DNA of 64,000 bases from Fremontodendron californicum (taxonomy: Eukaryota > Streptophyta > Magnoliopsida > Malvales > Malvaceae). The notes under the pieces are model-generated. The model had not been told where the DNA came from. It saw only the letters and a list, made by a program, of their open reading frames with translations, and did no database searches. The stretch spans positions 15,136,603-15,200,602 of the forward strand of contig JAULJL010000040.1 in NCBI GenBank assembly GCA_030761205.1, written 5' to 3'. Below are positions 12,670-24,212 of the stretch, in pieces (the stretch's first letter is position 1; every line of letters starts with the position of its first letter). The position numbers were made by a program, and so were the translations under genes.

Positions 12670-13898
12670 ATGGCTCGGTTCTCCTGTTATCACCTTTCTT
12701 TTATCACGTTCTTGAGCTTCATTCTCGTCGTGTTTCTTGAAGGTAATAAGAATATATGCTTTTTCAGAAACGGGGTTGTTCACATTTTCGTGAAGTTTTA
12801 ATCTATTTGATAAGTAAACCAATCTGACCCTCTGTTTCTCTGTTTTCCTCTCTCTTTTTTTTTCCAGGTGTTACGGCTGCCACCTTCACATTCATCAACA
12901 AATGCGACTACACAATATGGCCTGGAATTCTAGCTAATCCAGGAAGTCCAAAACTGGAAAGTACAGGCTTTGAACTCACAAAAGGAAGCTCTCATTCCTT
13001 CCAAGTCCCTACTGGCTGGGCAGGTCGCTTCTGGGGCAGAACAGGCTGCAACTTCGACGACTCCGGCCATGGTTCATGCGCTACAGGTGAGTGCGGCTCT
13101 GGCGAAATTGAATGCAACGGAGCTGGGGCCATCCCGCCAGCCACCTTAGCCGAGTTTACACTCAGTTCAGGGTCGCAGGACTTCTATGACGTGAGCCTGG
13201 TTGATGGTTATAATTTGCCTATGATTGTGGAAGGAAGTGGAGGGTCAGGAGGAGAGTGTGCCACTACCGGATGCGTGACGGATTTGAATAAAAAGTGCCC
13301 GTCTGAGCTGAGAATTGAAGGCGGCGCCGCCTGTAAGAGCGCCTGTGACGCCTTTGGGAACCCGGAGTACTGTTGTAGAGGCGCCTATAATAGTCCGGCT
13401 GCTTGTAAACCATCCATGTATTCAGAAGTGTTCAAGTCAGCTTGCCCCAAATCCTATAGCTATGCTTTTGATGATGCCACTAGCACTTTCACTTGCACTG
13501 GGGCTGATTAGTCCATCACTTTCTGTCCCAATGTTCCAAGGTAAATTTCTAAAAACAAAAAACTTTCCTTGTTATCAACTTTTTTTTCCTTCTTTTTGTT
13601 TGGTTCATTAATTTCTTGTGGAGAATTAATTGTTTTTTTGTTGTGGGCTCTTGATGTGATATATATTTGATACTTGAAAGATTGATAGTTGCATATATTT
13701 CTATATATTTAATGATGCAGTTTGAAATCTTCAAAGGATGAATCAGGGTCGGATCCGGATCCGATGCAGGCAGCTGCACTGGCCAGTCAATGGCTAGTAA
13801 ATTTGGCCACCGGAGACAAAACCCGAATCCGACCATTTTCCCCAACTCAATTTGGTTTTGCTGTAACTATTTTTCTTGTCCTCTCTCTCTTCTTGTAG
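12670..13898 (+). CDS. Thaumatin-like (PR-5 family) protein with premature stop near the C-terminus
   Basis: Secreted disulfide-rich protein of the PR-5 class. Exon 1 (12670-12742) encodes most of a signal peptide (MARFSCYHLSFITFLSFIL...). Exon 2 (12868-13540) encodes the thaumatin domain, with the signature GRFWGRTGCNFD, the DFYDVSLVDGYNLP acidic-cleft region and the CDAFGNPEYCC motif. An in-frame TAG at 13509-13511 falls where the family has Tyr (GADYSITFCP), giving 238 aa. The frame continues past the TAG through ITFCPNVP, across a proper intron (13541-13720) and into exon 3 (13721-13898). Exon 3 encodes a Ser/Asp-rich linker and a hydrophobic tail like the GPI-anchored subclass. The full protein would be about 307 aa. 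The stop removes the last conserved Cys and the anchor. Confidence 0.9.
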
Positions 13899-14177
13899 TC
13901 TTTAAACTTGAAGAGAAAAAAAGAAAGTAGGACAAAATCCAGATTGTAAAGTTTAGAACACCCACTTCCAAATCATGCATATTTTAATGTTAAATACACG
14001 TATTAACATGTAAATCATTTTGTTTCAGAAATAGAAAATGTTTTTTTTTTTTTCTTTTAAATTTCTAAAGTTCTCCTTTTTTTTTTCTGCTTTTGGATTG
14101 AATTTTTATGGTTCACGGCTTGTGAACTAAAGTGAAAGATTCAAGAAAGTCAAAGGAAATTACTCTTTGTGACTTAA
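13899..14177. other. Downstream region of the thaumatin-like gene
   Basis: AT-rich 3' UTR and terminator region with T-runs. No gene seen. Confidence 0.5.
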
Positions 14178-14779
14178 GGTGGTGTTGGTAAGGGATTATG
14201 GAGTGATCTGTTTAAAATTAAAACAATAAAATAATAAATTCTTATTTTATAAATTGTTCATTCAATAAAAATTTAAATTGTTGATTTCATTAAATAATAA
14301 AATTATTTTGAATGTTATAAATTCAATAATTTTTATTTTTATGTAATACATAATACAATGATTTAAGATCATATCTATAATATTATACTAAAATATAATA
14401 ATTTAAGATCATTAGTGATCAAATCACTTTGATGATCTTAGAAAAAGGATTGTACGAAACTATTACTCCACATCAACATATATCTTTTTCATTCAAATCA
14501 TGTAATGTGATCAGTTTTTTGAGAAAAAAGTCAATCATTTATTACACATTACATGTAATAATTAAATGATAAATATTTATTTCAGCAATTCATTCATAAT
14601 TCTTATAATAAATAATTGACTTTTTTCCAAAAAAAATTGATCACGTGACATGATTTGAATGAAAATGATATATATGCTGACGTAGAATAACCGTTTCATA
14701 CAATTCTTTTTCGATTATCTTATTACCATGATAATTTAAATCACCATGATATTTTTTAAAATGATATCAAACATTACCT
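14178..14779. mobile_element. Foldback MITE with long imperfect terminal inverted repeats
   Basis: The stretch around 14450-14545 (CATATATCTTTTTCATTCAA, ATCATGT, GTGATCA, AAAAAAGTCAAT) is repeated in reverse complement at about 14610-14700. The similarity decays outward to GGTGGTGTTGGTAA at the left end and the reverse complement of ATCAAACATTACCT at the right. No ORF. The target duplication is not clear, so the borders are approximate. Confidence 0.6.
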
Positions 14780-16085
14780 AAACAAGCATTATTAACCTTT
14801 CTCAAAACGAGATTAACTTAAAATGGAAAAAGTGTATGCTTTTAACGTGAATCTGAGTTTTGATATTGGTTGTTGTGAAAGGCCATTTTGAGGGAACCAC
14901 CACCAAGCTCTGATTGTATATTAGTCTGCCATTGTTGAAATGGGATTTTCATTTTCTTTTGTATTTTTAACTCTCCATGAAAGAAAGTAGTAAAGAAAAT
15001 TGAGTTGATAAAGTAGATTAAGGATACAGTTGGGGCTATGCTAACTTTCCTTACAGCTTGGCAGAACCAAAAGGTTAATTGACAGTTTTTGGAGTTAACT
15101 GTAAAGCTAGGCAAAAAAAAGAGATATTTTTAAGGAAGAATTAAAGAAATTTCTTGGTGATATAAGATTCCACTTAGATCAAATTCTTAATCAATCATAA
15201 GTTGCAACAATGACATCAAAAGTGTGAGAGAGATTTGAAATTAATGCTCCGGAGTTCATGTAAATGTTTATTATTATTCTGAATAACTTCATGTTAAAAA
15301 AAGGAACCTCAAAACATATATATATATATATATCTCCAAAGTGAATAAGAATGAAAGAGAAGGAACGACAGGGAGAGTTGTAATTTCATCCACTTACCAG
15401 CATATATATATGGATATATATAGGATTTGGTCTCCTCTTAAACAGGAAAATTAATTAAAAGGAAAAATGATTTAAATGCACTCATAGACCTACTCATGGG
15501 TCGAATTGTGGCCCTTTTTTTTTTTCTTCTTTACTCAAGTTCGGTCCTAAGCGGGTTCGGGCCAACCCACCGGTTTGGATTACTATTTATAGTATTAAAA
15601 AAATTAGAAAATTATTTTTCCATTAATATTTTTATATTTTTATTATTAAATATAAATAAAAAATAATATTTTAATGTATGAATAATGATCCGGACCGGAT
15701 CGACCCGGATCATGAAAAATCTTATTTAGATCCGACCCAATACAAATCAGACCTACCAGACAGGACAAACTGTCCGGTATATGAGCAAGTCTCCTCCTAC
15801 CTACCAGATAACGAAATTCAATGGTTTAAAACCCAACAAGAATATACTATAATAGTTGCCATTTGTTCTTCCAAGTTTCAATTAAAGTGCTCAACATGGA
15901 AAGGTTTAAGTCAAGCTCACTACATTTGAAGAATGATATTAATTACCCAAAAACATTGTTTGCTAGCTCTTTAAAATGAATGAGTTGAAAATTATATTGT
16001 AATCAAGAATCAATGAAAATATTTATAATACCAATTACAAGCCGAATGGACAAAGAATCATACAATTTAACTGAAAGAGCTTAAC
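14780..16085. other. AT-rich spacer
   Basis: Holds an (AT)n run at 15318-15341 and a patch at 15540-15780 of repeated CGGGTTCGG / CCGGACCGGATCGACCCGGATC character, similar to decayed non-autonomous repeats. The ORFs here have no recognisable motif. Confidence 0.5.
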
Positions 16086-16300
16086 TCAGAAAACTGGGCA
16101 GCCTTCTATGATGATCCCTTGGGTGGTTGGGCAAGAAGCTAAAGGACATCTATCAGAATCACTTCCCCACCAGCTAAGGCTAACATGCTCCATCCCTAAG
16201 CACAAGTATAGCAATACCCCCATGAAGGCCAATCCAGCATCAAGTGGCCCAGAAAGCACATAGTTATGGCGACTCCACCAGCCACAATAGTATCTATAAG

Positions 16301-16479
16301 CTATATTACTCGGACACAGGTATATATCCGATACGGGTATATTTGATTTATTCTAAATTTTTTTATGTATTTGGAGGGTCCTTGGAAAATCATATCCCCA
16401 TACCCATGTCCGAATATGTGTCGGACGTGGGTGTCGGACATAGATACTTCAAGAAAAATGAAGAGTCGGAGCAACATAG
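16301..16479. mobile_element. MITE copy A (8-bp TSD family), inside OPT exon 6
   Basis: 179 bp with inverted ends CTATATTACTCGGAC / GAGCAACATAG. It is flanked by TCTATAAG on both sides (16293-16300 and 16480-16487). The intact paralogue has this octamer once, at about 34798-34806, giving the empty site. Confidence 0.93.
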
Positions 16480-16821
16480 TCTATAAGCAATAAAGCCAGA
16501 GGCAAATCCAATAAGAAACCAGCTGGTGTAGTTGACAGCAGTAGCTGGAGGCATGCTGACAGTTGCACCCAAGAGCACAGGCATAGCAATAAGTTTAACC
16601 CATGGCTTGTTTGGGAAGGCCTTAGTTGCAAACCAAACAAGGAAAGCTATAGCCCCAACTAAGAAAAACCAGTTTATGGCAGAGTAGTAGCCAAGATCAC
16701 CAAAATTTCTGCGACGTCCAATCAGACCCCAAATAACAGAGGCATCGTAGAACACATGATCACCGGGACAAGTCCATGGGCTGCCCGTCGGAAGCAATTC
16801 TCTGTTGCATATGCCTGGAAC

Positions 16822-17002
16822 CTATATTACTCGGACTCGGATGTGAGTGTCGGACACGGGTATGTTCAGTTTTTTTTAAGTTTTTCCATATGTTTGGAGA
16901 GTTTTCGGAGGGTCATATCCCCATACCCATGTCCGAATATGCGTCGGACACGGGTGTCAGACACGGATACTTCAAGAACAATGAAGAGTCAGAGCAACAT
17001 AG
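16822..17002. mobile_element. MITE copy B (8-bp TSD family), inside OPT exon 6
   Basis: 181 bp with the same termini as copy A, flanked by exact CCTGGAAC duplications (16814-16821 and 17003-17010). The corresponding place in the paralogue (about 35135-35145) has no insertion. Confidence 0.93.
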
Positions 17003-17425
17003 CCTGGAACTGTATCCATTAGCCACCATGCTGTATCTATACGTGCAAATGCTGCTATTATTGTACCACCTACCTGATAAAAATATCATACCATGAGAAG
17101 ATGAAGGGACATAGATATGTATAAAGTGCTATTGCACGAAGAAACACTTTGAAGCATGAAGAGCTGCTTTCTTTTGTGGTTCTTAGTAAGGAAAAGAATC
17201 ATGAGGAGGTGAACCTGAGCTATGAACATGGCTCTAGGAGGAATCTTCATGTAGTGCCCAAGCTTGAAGTCTTGCAAAAAGGTGATCGCTTGTTTCATAC
17301 TTATAAATGCGTACACTTTAAAGCACATATTAGCAACAGGATACCCTGGGTATATGTACCCAATGATATATTCTGTAATCACATTCAAAGCTGGCGTCTG
17401 CAAAGGAAAATTTTGTCCATGTGAG

Positions 17426-17917
17426 CAATGGCGGATGGTCATGGGAGCCAGGGGGTGCCCTGGCCCCCCCAAAATTTTTGCATTCCCTTAATATAAATAT
17501 ATATTTATATTAAATATATTTAAATTGGTCCCTTCAAAGTAAAATTATTATTTTTTAATTTTATCTTAATTTTATGCATTGAAAAAATAAGCTAAATAAC
17601 ATTGTTGTTTATCTATTTATTTAATTCACCGGTCATTTTGTATAAACACTTAAGATCAATAAGCTTAAGATCAATGGCGGATGGTCATGGGAGCCAGGGG
17701 GTGCCCTGGCCCCCCCAAAATTTTTGCATTCCCTTAATATAAATATATATTTATATTAAATATATTTAAATTGGTCCCTTCAAAGTAAAATTATTATTTT
17801 TTAATTTTATCTTAATTTTATGCATTGAAAAAATAAGCTAAATAACATTGTTGTTTATCTATTTATTTAATTCACCGGTCATTTTGTATAAACACTTAAG
17901 ATCAATAAGCTTATCAC
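17426..17917. repeat. 246-bp tandem duplication of the left end of the hAT element
   Basis: Bases 17426-17671 are repeated at 17672-17917 with no difference visible by eye, including the terminal CAATGGCGGATGG. The element therefore has two left ends in tandem. Confidence 0.92.
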
Positions 17918-18482
17918 AAATATTAAGTCACAATCATGTAAACTTAAGAAAAATCAAACTAACTTTCTAGTTTTCTCAACATAACTTCTCTTAAATATTT
18001 CAGTTCTATTCTATGTCTTTGTAACTATCTTCAATTTGTTTTGCTTAATCATTTGAGTAACCACTTCTCAACCGTCTTTAAAAAGCTAAAATTATTGTTA
18101 AGAATTTTAAAATATATATATATGTACATATATTTTTGTTTTCATATGAATAATCTTAAATCTTTTGTGTTTTTTCAAAATTTCAGGATAATTCTTTCTT
18201 AATTTATGTTGTAATGCTATATAAATTGATTTGTCTTAATCTCTTATGAAAAAATATTCCTTTACAAAGCTTGATGCTTTCATTTTGTTGAGATTTTTGA
18301 TAATAGATTTATAAATTTATGAATCTCTAAAATTTATATATTTTACTAGTTTTTTATTTTTTATTGTTATATTATTTACATATATATTTTATATTAAAAA
18401 AATTCGTGAAATACCTCAAATGAAAATAAAAAAAATAAGTTTAATTGACCCGCTCAAAATTAAATGTCAAGATCCGCCACTG
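17426..18482. mobile_element. Non-autonomous hAT-type element in OPT intron 4
   Basis: The element is 1057 bp and bounded by CAATGGCGGAT on the left and ATCCGCCACTG on the right, with exact 8-bp duplications CATGTGAG (17418-17425 and 18483-18490). CARTGGCGGA termini and 8-bp duplications are typical of plant hAT elements. A G/C-run block (GGGGGTGCCCTGGCCCCCCC) lies just inside the left end. No transposase ORF was seen. The paralogous intron lacks it. Confidence 0.88.
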
Positions 18483-18668
18483 CATGTGAGATACTTAAAT
18501 GAAGCTAACAGAATACAAGGTAAAAACAACTAGCCAAATGTTATCGAAGTGGAAGAAAATCATTTAATTACACATGCAAATAATCTGCCAAATTTAGATA
18601 AATTGGTGATATGTGTGATATCAGGTGCATAAGAAGAGGCACAGAAGCATCCAACTTTCACCAACAAT

Positions 18669-18854
18669 CTATGTTGCTCCGACTCTTCTTTTCCCTGAAG
18701 TACCCATGTCCGGCACTCGTGTCTGACAGATTTTCGAACATGGGTATGGAGGTATGATCCTCCAAATATATGGAAAAACTTAAAAAAAGTTGAGCACACC
18801 TGTGTCGAACACATACCCGTATCCGACACTCACCCCCGAGTCTGAGTATCATAG
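18669..18854. mobile_element. MITE copy C (8-bp TSD family), in OPT intron 4
   Basis: 186 bp, in the opposite orientation to A and B, beginning CTATGTTGCTCCGACTC. Flanks are CCAACAAT (18661-18668) and CCAATAAT (18855-18862), a duplication with one mismatch. Absent from the paralogous intron. Confidence 0.9.
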
Positions 18855-20289
18855 CCAATAATCATATTCATTTCAAAGCATTAAGTACATACATAAATTT
18901 CTTAATACAAAATACTAATTTGTGAAATAGCAAACTATACCTGATTTGTTGTGGCAACAATAACTTCAACAGGAAGAGTGAAAAATATGGCTAGACCGCA
19001 AGCTAACAAAATTCCCCACGATGGAAACTGGAGTTGATCATTGTAATACTGGAATATAAATATGGTTGCTGCAATGTTTACTAAAAGGATGCACATGAAC
19101 CACCATTCAGGTACTTGTATTTTCTCATCAGCTATGTATGCACAGCCATCTTATTCTCTTGGAAGGCAGACTTGCTTAGGTGCAAAATTTCTCTACAACA
19201 TTAAGAAAAGTCACTTTAACTTACTGAACATAACAACACGCAGACTAGTGGTTCATTTCAGTTGGCAGATATCAGTTTATGCAGTCTGTACCTGATGGCA
19301 TAATCTTGTCATACAAATATTAAGCAGATGAACTAAATGAGACCACTGAGTAACAACTTAAAATGCATGCACTTCAAGTGGCGAGCAGAATTCAACATAC
19401 ATTCTAAAGATGATCAGTAGGCTTTATATGTCAGATCAAAGCCTCTTGGTCAAGTAATTGGAATCTAAGATTCATTATAATGAACTAATCAAAGGGAACT
19501 AAATTATGCCTTATGGCTCAAGCGAACAGGTTAGTGGGGATTACCTCCCGTGAAAAAGGATAACATGAACAACAGTGGCTGTCAAGCAAGCAAAGCCTAC
19601 ACCATAAGACATGGCAAAGGAGGTGCTGAGATACAGAGGACCCTCACGCTCATATGCCGCCATGTTAATGTGGAAGTTTGAGTCTATAATAGCTGAAATA
19701 TTGTATCTCTGCCCAGTAGAAGTGAACAAGCCATCTGAGAATATCGGGAAGATCTTGGCCTTGAAGAGATTGAGCCAATAAGCAATGGGGGTGATGATAT
19801 ATATGACAATTAAAAAAACCAGCAGCAATGTTAACAGTTGCAAACCAAGGGCTAGCAAGCGGACTTCCAAGGTAGGCGGATATGCTGGACCAATCAAATC
19901 CAATGGCACAAATCCCCAGGCCACGGAGTCCTGAACCTAACTGATGGGCTAGGATGGAAGTTGGGAATACCCAGCAAAGCCAGGACAGGGAAGTTAAAGC
20001 AGGGAAAAGGTAGCCTGGAAATACATAGTAAGCAAAGCTGCAAATGAAAGCTACGAGGAAAAACTGGTTTCTTGTCAATCTGCCCTTAGCTCTCTCCTCT
20101 TTCTCGTGTAATGCCCTGTGATTTCATGGTGTTAGTCAGTAATACTAGTGGAGTACATAACAAATTCATTACGAAACAATAATACTTGGTAGATTCAAAT
20201 AAATGTAGATAAACATGGTAAGAGTTGGATTAAATCAACTAAGTTTTTCAGCCAAAACATCTTCAAAACTGCCATTCAGAATTAATAAA

Positions 20290-20683
20290 TAAATAAAAAT
20301 TGTTAAGTAAAATGTATTATTATCCAAAGCAGCAATGACTGCTACATCAATACAAAATCCAAAGTTAAGCCGGACAATACAACATTTGAATGTAACCGAT
20401 CAGGCCAAAAATGAAAACTAAAACATTACACTGACAAGAAGTTATGAAAAAAATGGAAATATGTAGTCCTCAATTCTCACAAATCCTTCTGTTCATACAG
20501 CATCATCAGCAATGCCTTTAAGACCAGACAATCTCGTTCAGATCATGTCCTTGATCAGAAGCAAAACCTGCATACCATTGGAATCTCCTAAGGAATAAAC
20601 TCTCCTATTCTTTTCCTGCCATATTTGATAGATAAAAGCTGCCCATGCAATTCTCATTTCTCAATATTACAGAAATCAAAGCC
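20290..20683 (-). mobile_element. 3' fragment of an older, 5'-truncated LINE
   Basis: On the minus strand the first 100 nt read KALISVILR followed by RIAWAAFIYQIWQEKNRRVY, the C-terminal part of an L1-type ORF2 as also found in the neighbouring LINE and at 42061. A stop-rich 3' UTR and an A-rich end (near 20290-20300) follow. The younger LINE abuts it at 20684. Confidence 0.7.
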
Positions 20684-20792
20684 TTTTTTTTTTTTGGATA
20701 AGTAGATTTTCATTTATCCAAGAAAGCAGCAGTGCTGCTACATGTTACAAAGCTAGCTTAGCCTTGCTAAACAAATCAGAAAACCAATGCCA

Positions 20793-23700
20793 TTAGACAA
20801 ACATGTCTGCATTTAACCTCCAAGAATTACATAAAAACGTATTAACCGAATCTATTTTAATCTTCCTAAGATCACTTAGCCTGGTCGAGATCATGTCTCT
20901 CACTTGCTCAGTGAGGTGCTCCTCTTTTTGCTCAGTTGAGTTGAACAAACGATTGTTTCTTTCCTTCCAAACTAGGTAGATAACTGCGTTCCAAGCAAGC
21001 CTCAATATTGTTGTGATTAGAGCTTTACCTCTGAGGTTGACAGAGGCCCATTGTAGCTCTACATTCCAACATGCAACCTGCCTTTTTAATCCACAAAGTA
21101 CCATCACTCTCTGCCATATCTGTTTCGAGTAGGAGCAAGTGAAGAATAGATGATCCCTGGTTTCCCTCTCTTGTTTGCACAGCAGACATTTATCATCCAC
21201 TGCCATTCCCCAGGAGATAAGTCTATCCTTTGTGGCCAATCTATTTAGGATTGCCATCCAGGAGAGCATAGAATGCCTAGGAATATTAAATTTACACCAT
21301 ACCAACTTATACCAAGCCACTTTCCCAGCTGAAGGTCTGATCTTGTTCCATACTGCTGACACTTGGTACTTTCCCTCAGGGAAAGGCCATTTATAGCTTC
21401 CATCAGCAGTTGTGAGAACTATTCTGGCAGCCACCTCTCTCAATTGCATGATCTTCCTCCAATTCCAACTGCTCCCACTCTGGATAGATATGTGCCATGG
21501 ATCTCTGTCCTTCAATACATAAGTCTTGATCCAGGCTATCCATAGGGAGCCTGCTCCAGTCAGTACAGCCCAAAAATTCCTTAGAATACATGCCTGATTC
21601 CAAGTGACAGTGTCCTTTACACCAAGTCCCCCTTCTGATTTTGGCAGGCAAATGGACTTCCAGCTAACTTTAGCTCCCTTAGCTTGGCCTTCCTTCCCTT
21701 TCCATAAGAAGTTTGAGCATAGCTGCATCAACTTCCTTATGCACTGCTTGGGCAGAACAAAATGTCTGCACCAGAAGTTCTGCAGGTGAAACAAAACTGA
21801 TTGGATAAGCTGAAGCCTTCCAGCATAAGACAAGAACTTTGTTGCCCATCCTCTAACCCTTGCTGTCACCTTCTCCAAAAGTGGCTCACAGTCTGTCATG
21901 GTTAATCTTCTAGTGACTAATGGTACCCCCAGGTATCGGACAGACAGTGTGCCTGTTTTGAACCCTGTGGACTCTCTGATGAGCCTTAATTCTTCTCTGT
22001 CAATTCCTGTGGAGAAGAACTCACTTTTGGTGCTATTAAGTTGGAGCCCTGAGTAGGTGTAGAATTGATTTAGCACTAGCTGAATACCCTTCACTGAATC
22101 AAGATTGCCCTTGGCAAAGATTAGCAGATCATCAGCAAAACTCAGGTGAGTTAAATGAAGCTTTTTGCACTTTGGATGATAAGAGAAGACCCCATACTGT
22201 GCTGCAGAGTCCAGCAACTTGGATAGGACATTGATAGCAATCACAAAGAGGTAGGGGGAAAGGGGATCACCTTGCCTGACTCCTCTTGCCCCCTTAAAGA
22301 AGCCCATAAGTCCTCCATTAACAGATATAGAGAAGTAGCTGGTGGTTAGGCAACTTTCAATCCAATTTTGGAACTGCTGAGGGACCTGCATTGCCTTCAA
22401 GACTGCAAAGATGAATTCCCAGCTGATAGTATCAAAAGCCTTCTGTAAATCCACTATTATGGCACATCTTGGGGACAGAGTATTCCTACCATAGCCTCTG
22501 ACTAACTCTTGAGCAAGCAGGATATTGTCTGTGATACTCCTGCCTGGAATGAAGGCACTCTGATTGGGACAGATCACCAATGGAAGACTGCTCTTGAGTC
22601 TGTTAGTCAGAATCTTGCTGATGCATTTGTAAAAGACGATGCAACAGGAAATTGGTCGGAAATCTCTCATTGTGCTTGGATTAGGGCATTTTGGAATGAG
22701 AGCCACGCTAGTTGAATTGAAGGCTTTGTGCATCACTCCTGTCCTGAAAAAGAACATTGCAGCCTCTGTGACATCCTCACCAACAATTTGCCAAGCTGTT
22801 TTGAAAAAGTGAGCTGTGAATCCATCTGGCCCTGGACTTTTGTCACTATGAATCGAAAACATTGCTTCTTTTATCTCCGCAGGAGTTACCCTTTTAATCA
22901 GTTCTGCTTGGTGCTCTTCAGTGATGGGAGTCTGTAGAAGTTCAGCAAGCAAATCCTGATTACAGCCCTTGACCATATGGTCTTTGGATCCCAACAAGTT
23001 CTGGAAGTAGGAGACAGCTTCTGTAGCAATCTGATCAAAGTTTTCAAGTCTGTTTCCTTGTGCATCCGTCAAAGAATGTATGGTATTTTTGCTCAACTTT
23101 GCCCTCACCATCCTATGGAAGAAGCCTGTATTTTGGTCTCCTTCCTTTAGCCATTGAATTCTGGATTTCTGCTTGTAAAAGCTTTCCTCATCTTTGAGAA
23201 GATTATTGAAATCCCTGGAAAGGATATCTTTCATTGCTGCCAGTTCAACATCTGCAGGCTTCCTTAGTAGTTGGAGCTGCACTTCTGCTAATTCCCTTCT
23301 TTTGGCTTGTACCTTCTCAGTAATAGCTCCATACTTCTTGAAATTGAAGTTCTTAAGCTTCTGCTTCACTCTCTTCAGTTTGATATACAAATTGGACATA
23401 GGATCGCCTCTGGTAGGATCCTGCCATGAGCTCTCAACTATATCCATGAACTCTGCATCCCTAGTCCAGAAATTGAAAAACTTGAATGGTTTGGGAGGGG
23501 AGTGATTCTCCAAGCTGGTTTTGATAAATGCAGCACAGTGATCAGAGGTTTCAGGTGCAATAAATTCCACATAGGAATATGGGAAAGAGAGGAGCCATTG
23601 GTCATTGATCATGACCCTATCAAGCTTCTTGGCAAGATGATTCTCTTGATGATTTGACCAGGTAAAGATTGGACCAACAAATTGGTGATCCATCAATGCA

Positions 23701-24212
23701 TTCTGTTCAATGCAAATTTGGAAATCTTTCATATCTGAGGTACTGTGTTGGGATCCATTAAAACATGAGCTTTCTGATGGATGAGCTACCACGTTATAAT
23801 CTCCTGCCAAAATCCATGGCGCACCTTGAGTAGTTCCACTGAGGGAATGCAAGTGTGACCAAAGCAATTTCCTTCTGCTTCCTTCATTACTTCCATAAAT
23901 GGCAGTCAAATAAAACCTCAGAGAGTTCAGTTTAATCTGACATGTGATAGACTGTTCTGTTGAGTCCTTCATATCTACATCCAGCTGAACCTTACTAAGG
24001 ATCCAAATTCTTCCATTTGAAGCTTCAGAGTAGTTATGATGGAGATTCCATCCCTTAAAATGCATGTCAACAATCTTCTGCATTTTAGGTAACTTTACTC
24101 TAGTCTCAATAAGACAGACAATATCAATCTGCAACTTAAAAATTCTACTGACTACCTGTTTCTGCCTTAGAGGACAATTGAGTCCTCTAACATTCCAAAC
24201 AAGAAAGTTCAT
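20793..24212 (-). CDS. LINE ORF2: endonuclease and reverse transcriptase
   Basis: An uninterrupted 1139-aa ORF. The N-terminal exo-endo-phosphatase domain has NVRGLN, a GDYNVV acidic motif and SDHCA near residue 220. The RT domain (about 470-740) has the AFDTISW block, GVRQGDPLSPYLF and the FADD catalytic pair. A C-terminal RVT zinc-finger region (about 960-1060) has CLLCKQERETRDHLFFTC. It nicks DNA and primes reverse transcription at the target. Its ATG overlaps the ORF1 stop (TAATG), suggesting termination-reinitiation. The intact frame points to a fairly recent insertion, but the missing 5' end removes the promoter. Confidence 0.93.
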   Translation of the reverse strand: MNFLVWNVRGLNCPLRQKQVVSRIFKLQIDIVCLIETRVKLPKMQKIVDMHFKGWNLHHNYSEASNGRIWILSKVQLDVDMKDSTEQSITCQIKLNSLRFYLTAIYGSNEGSRRKLLWSHLHSLSGTTQGAPWILAGDYNVVAHPSESSCFNGSQHSTSDMKDFQICIEQNALMDHQFVGPIFTWSNHQENHLAKKLDRVMINDQWLLSFPYSYVEFIAPETSDHCAAFIKTSLENHSPPKPFKFFNFWTRDAEFMDIVESSWQDPTRGDPMSNLYIKLKRVKQKLKNFNFKKYGAITEKVQAKRRELAEVQLQLLRKPADVELAAMKDILSRDFNNLLKDEESFYKQKSRIQWLKEGDQNTGFFHRMVRAKLSKNTIHSLTDAQGNRLENFDQIATEAVSYFQNLLGSKDHMVKGCNQDLLAELLQTPITEEHQAELIKRVTPAEIKEAMFSIHSDKSPGPDGFTAHFFKTAWQIVGEDVTEAAMFFFRTGVMHKAFNSTSVALIPKCPNPSTMRDFRPISCCIVFYKCISKILTNRLKSSLPLVICPNQSAFIPGRSITDNILLAQELVRGYGRNTLSPRCAIIVDLQKAFDTISWEFIFAVLKAMQVPQQFQNWIESCLTTSYFSISVNGGLMGFFKGARGVRQGDPLSPYLFVIAINVLSKLLDSAAQYGVFSYHPKCKKLHLTHLSFADDLLIFAKGNLDSVKGIQLVLNQFYTYSGLQLNSTKSEFFSTGIDREELRLIRESTGFKTGTLSVRYLGVPLVTRRLTMTDCEPLLEKVTARVRGWATKFLSYAGRLQLIQSVLFHLQNFWCRHFVLPKQCIRKLMQLCSNFLWKGKEGQAKGAKVSWKSICLPKSEGGLGVKDTVTWNQACILRNFWAVLTGAGSLWIAWIKTYVLKDRDPWHISIQSGSSWNWRKIMQLREVAARIVLTTADGSYKWPFPEGKYQVSAVWNKIRPSAGKVAWYKLVWCKFNIPRHSMLSWMAILNRLATKDRLISWGMAVDDKCLLCKQERETRDHLFFTCSYSKQIWQRVMVLCGLKRQVACWNVELQWASVNLRGKALITTILRLAWNAVIYLVWKERNNRLFNSTEQKEEHLTEQVRDMISTRLSDLRKIKIDSVNTFLCNSWRLNADMFV

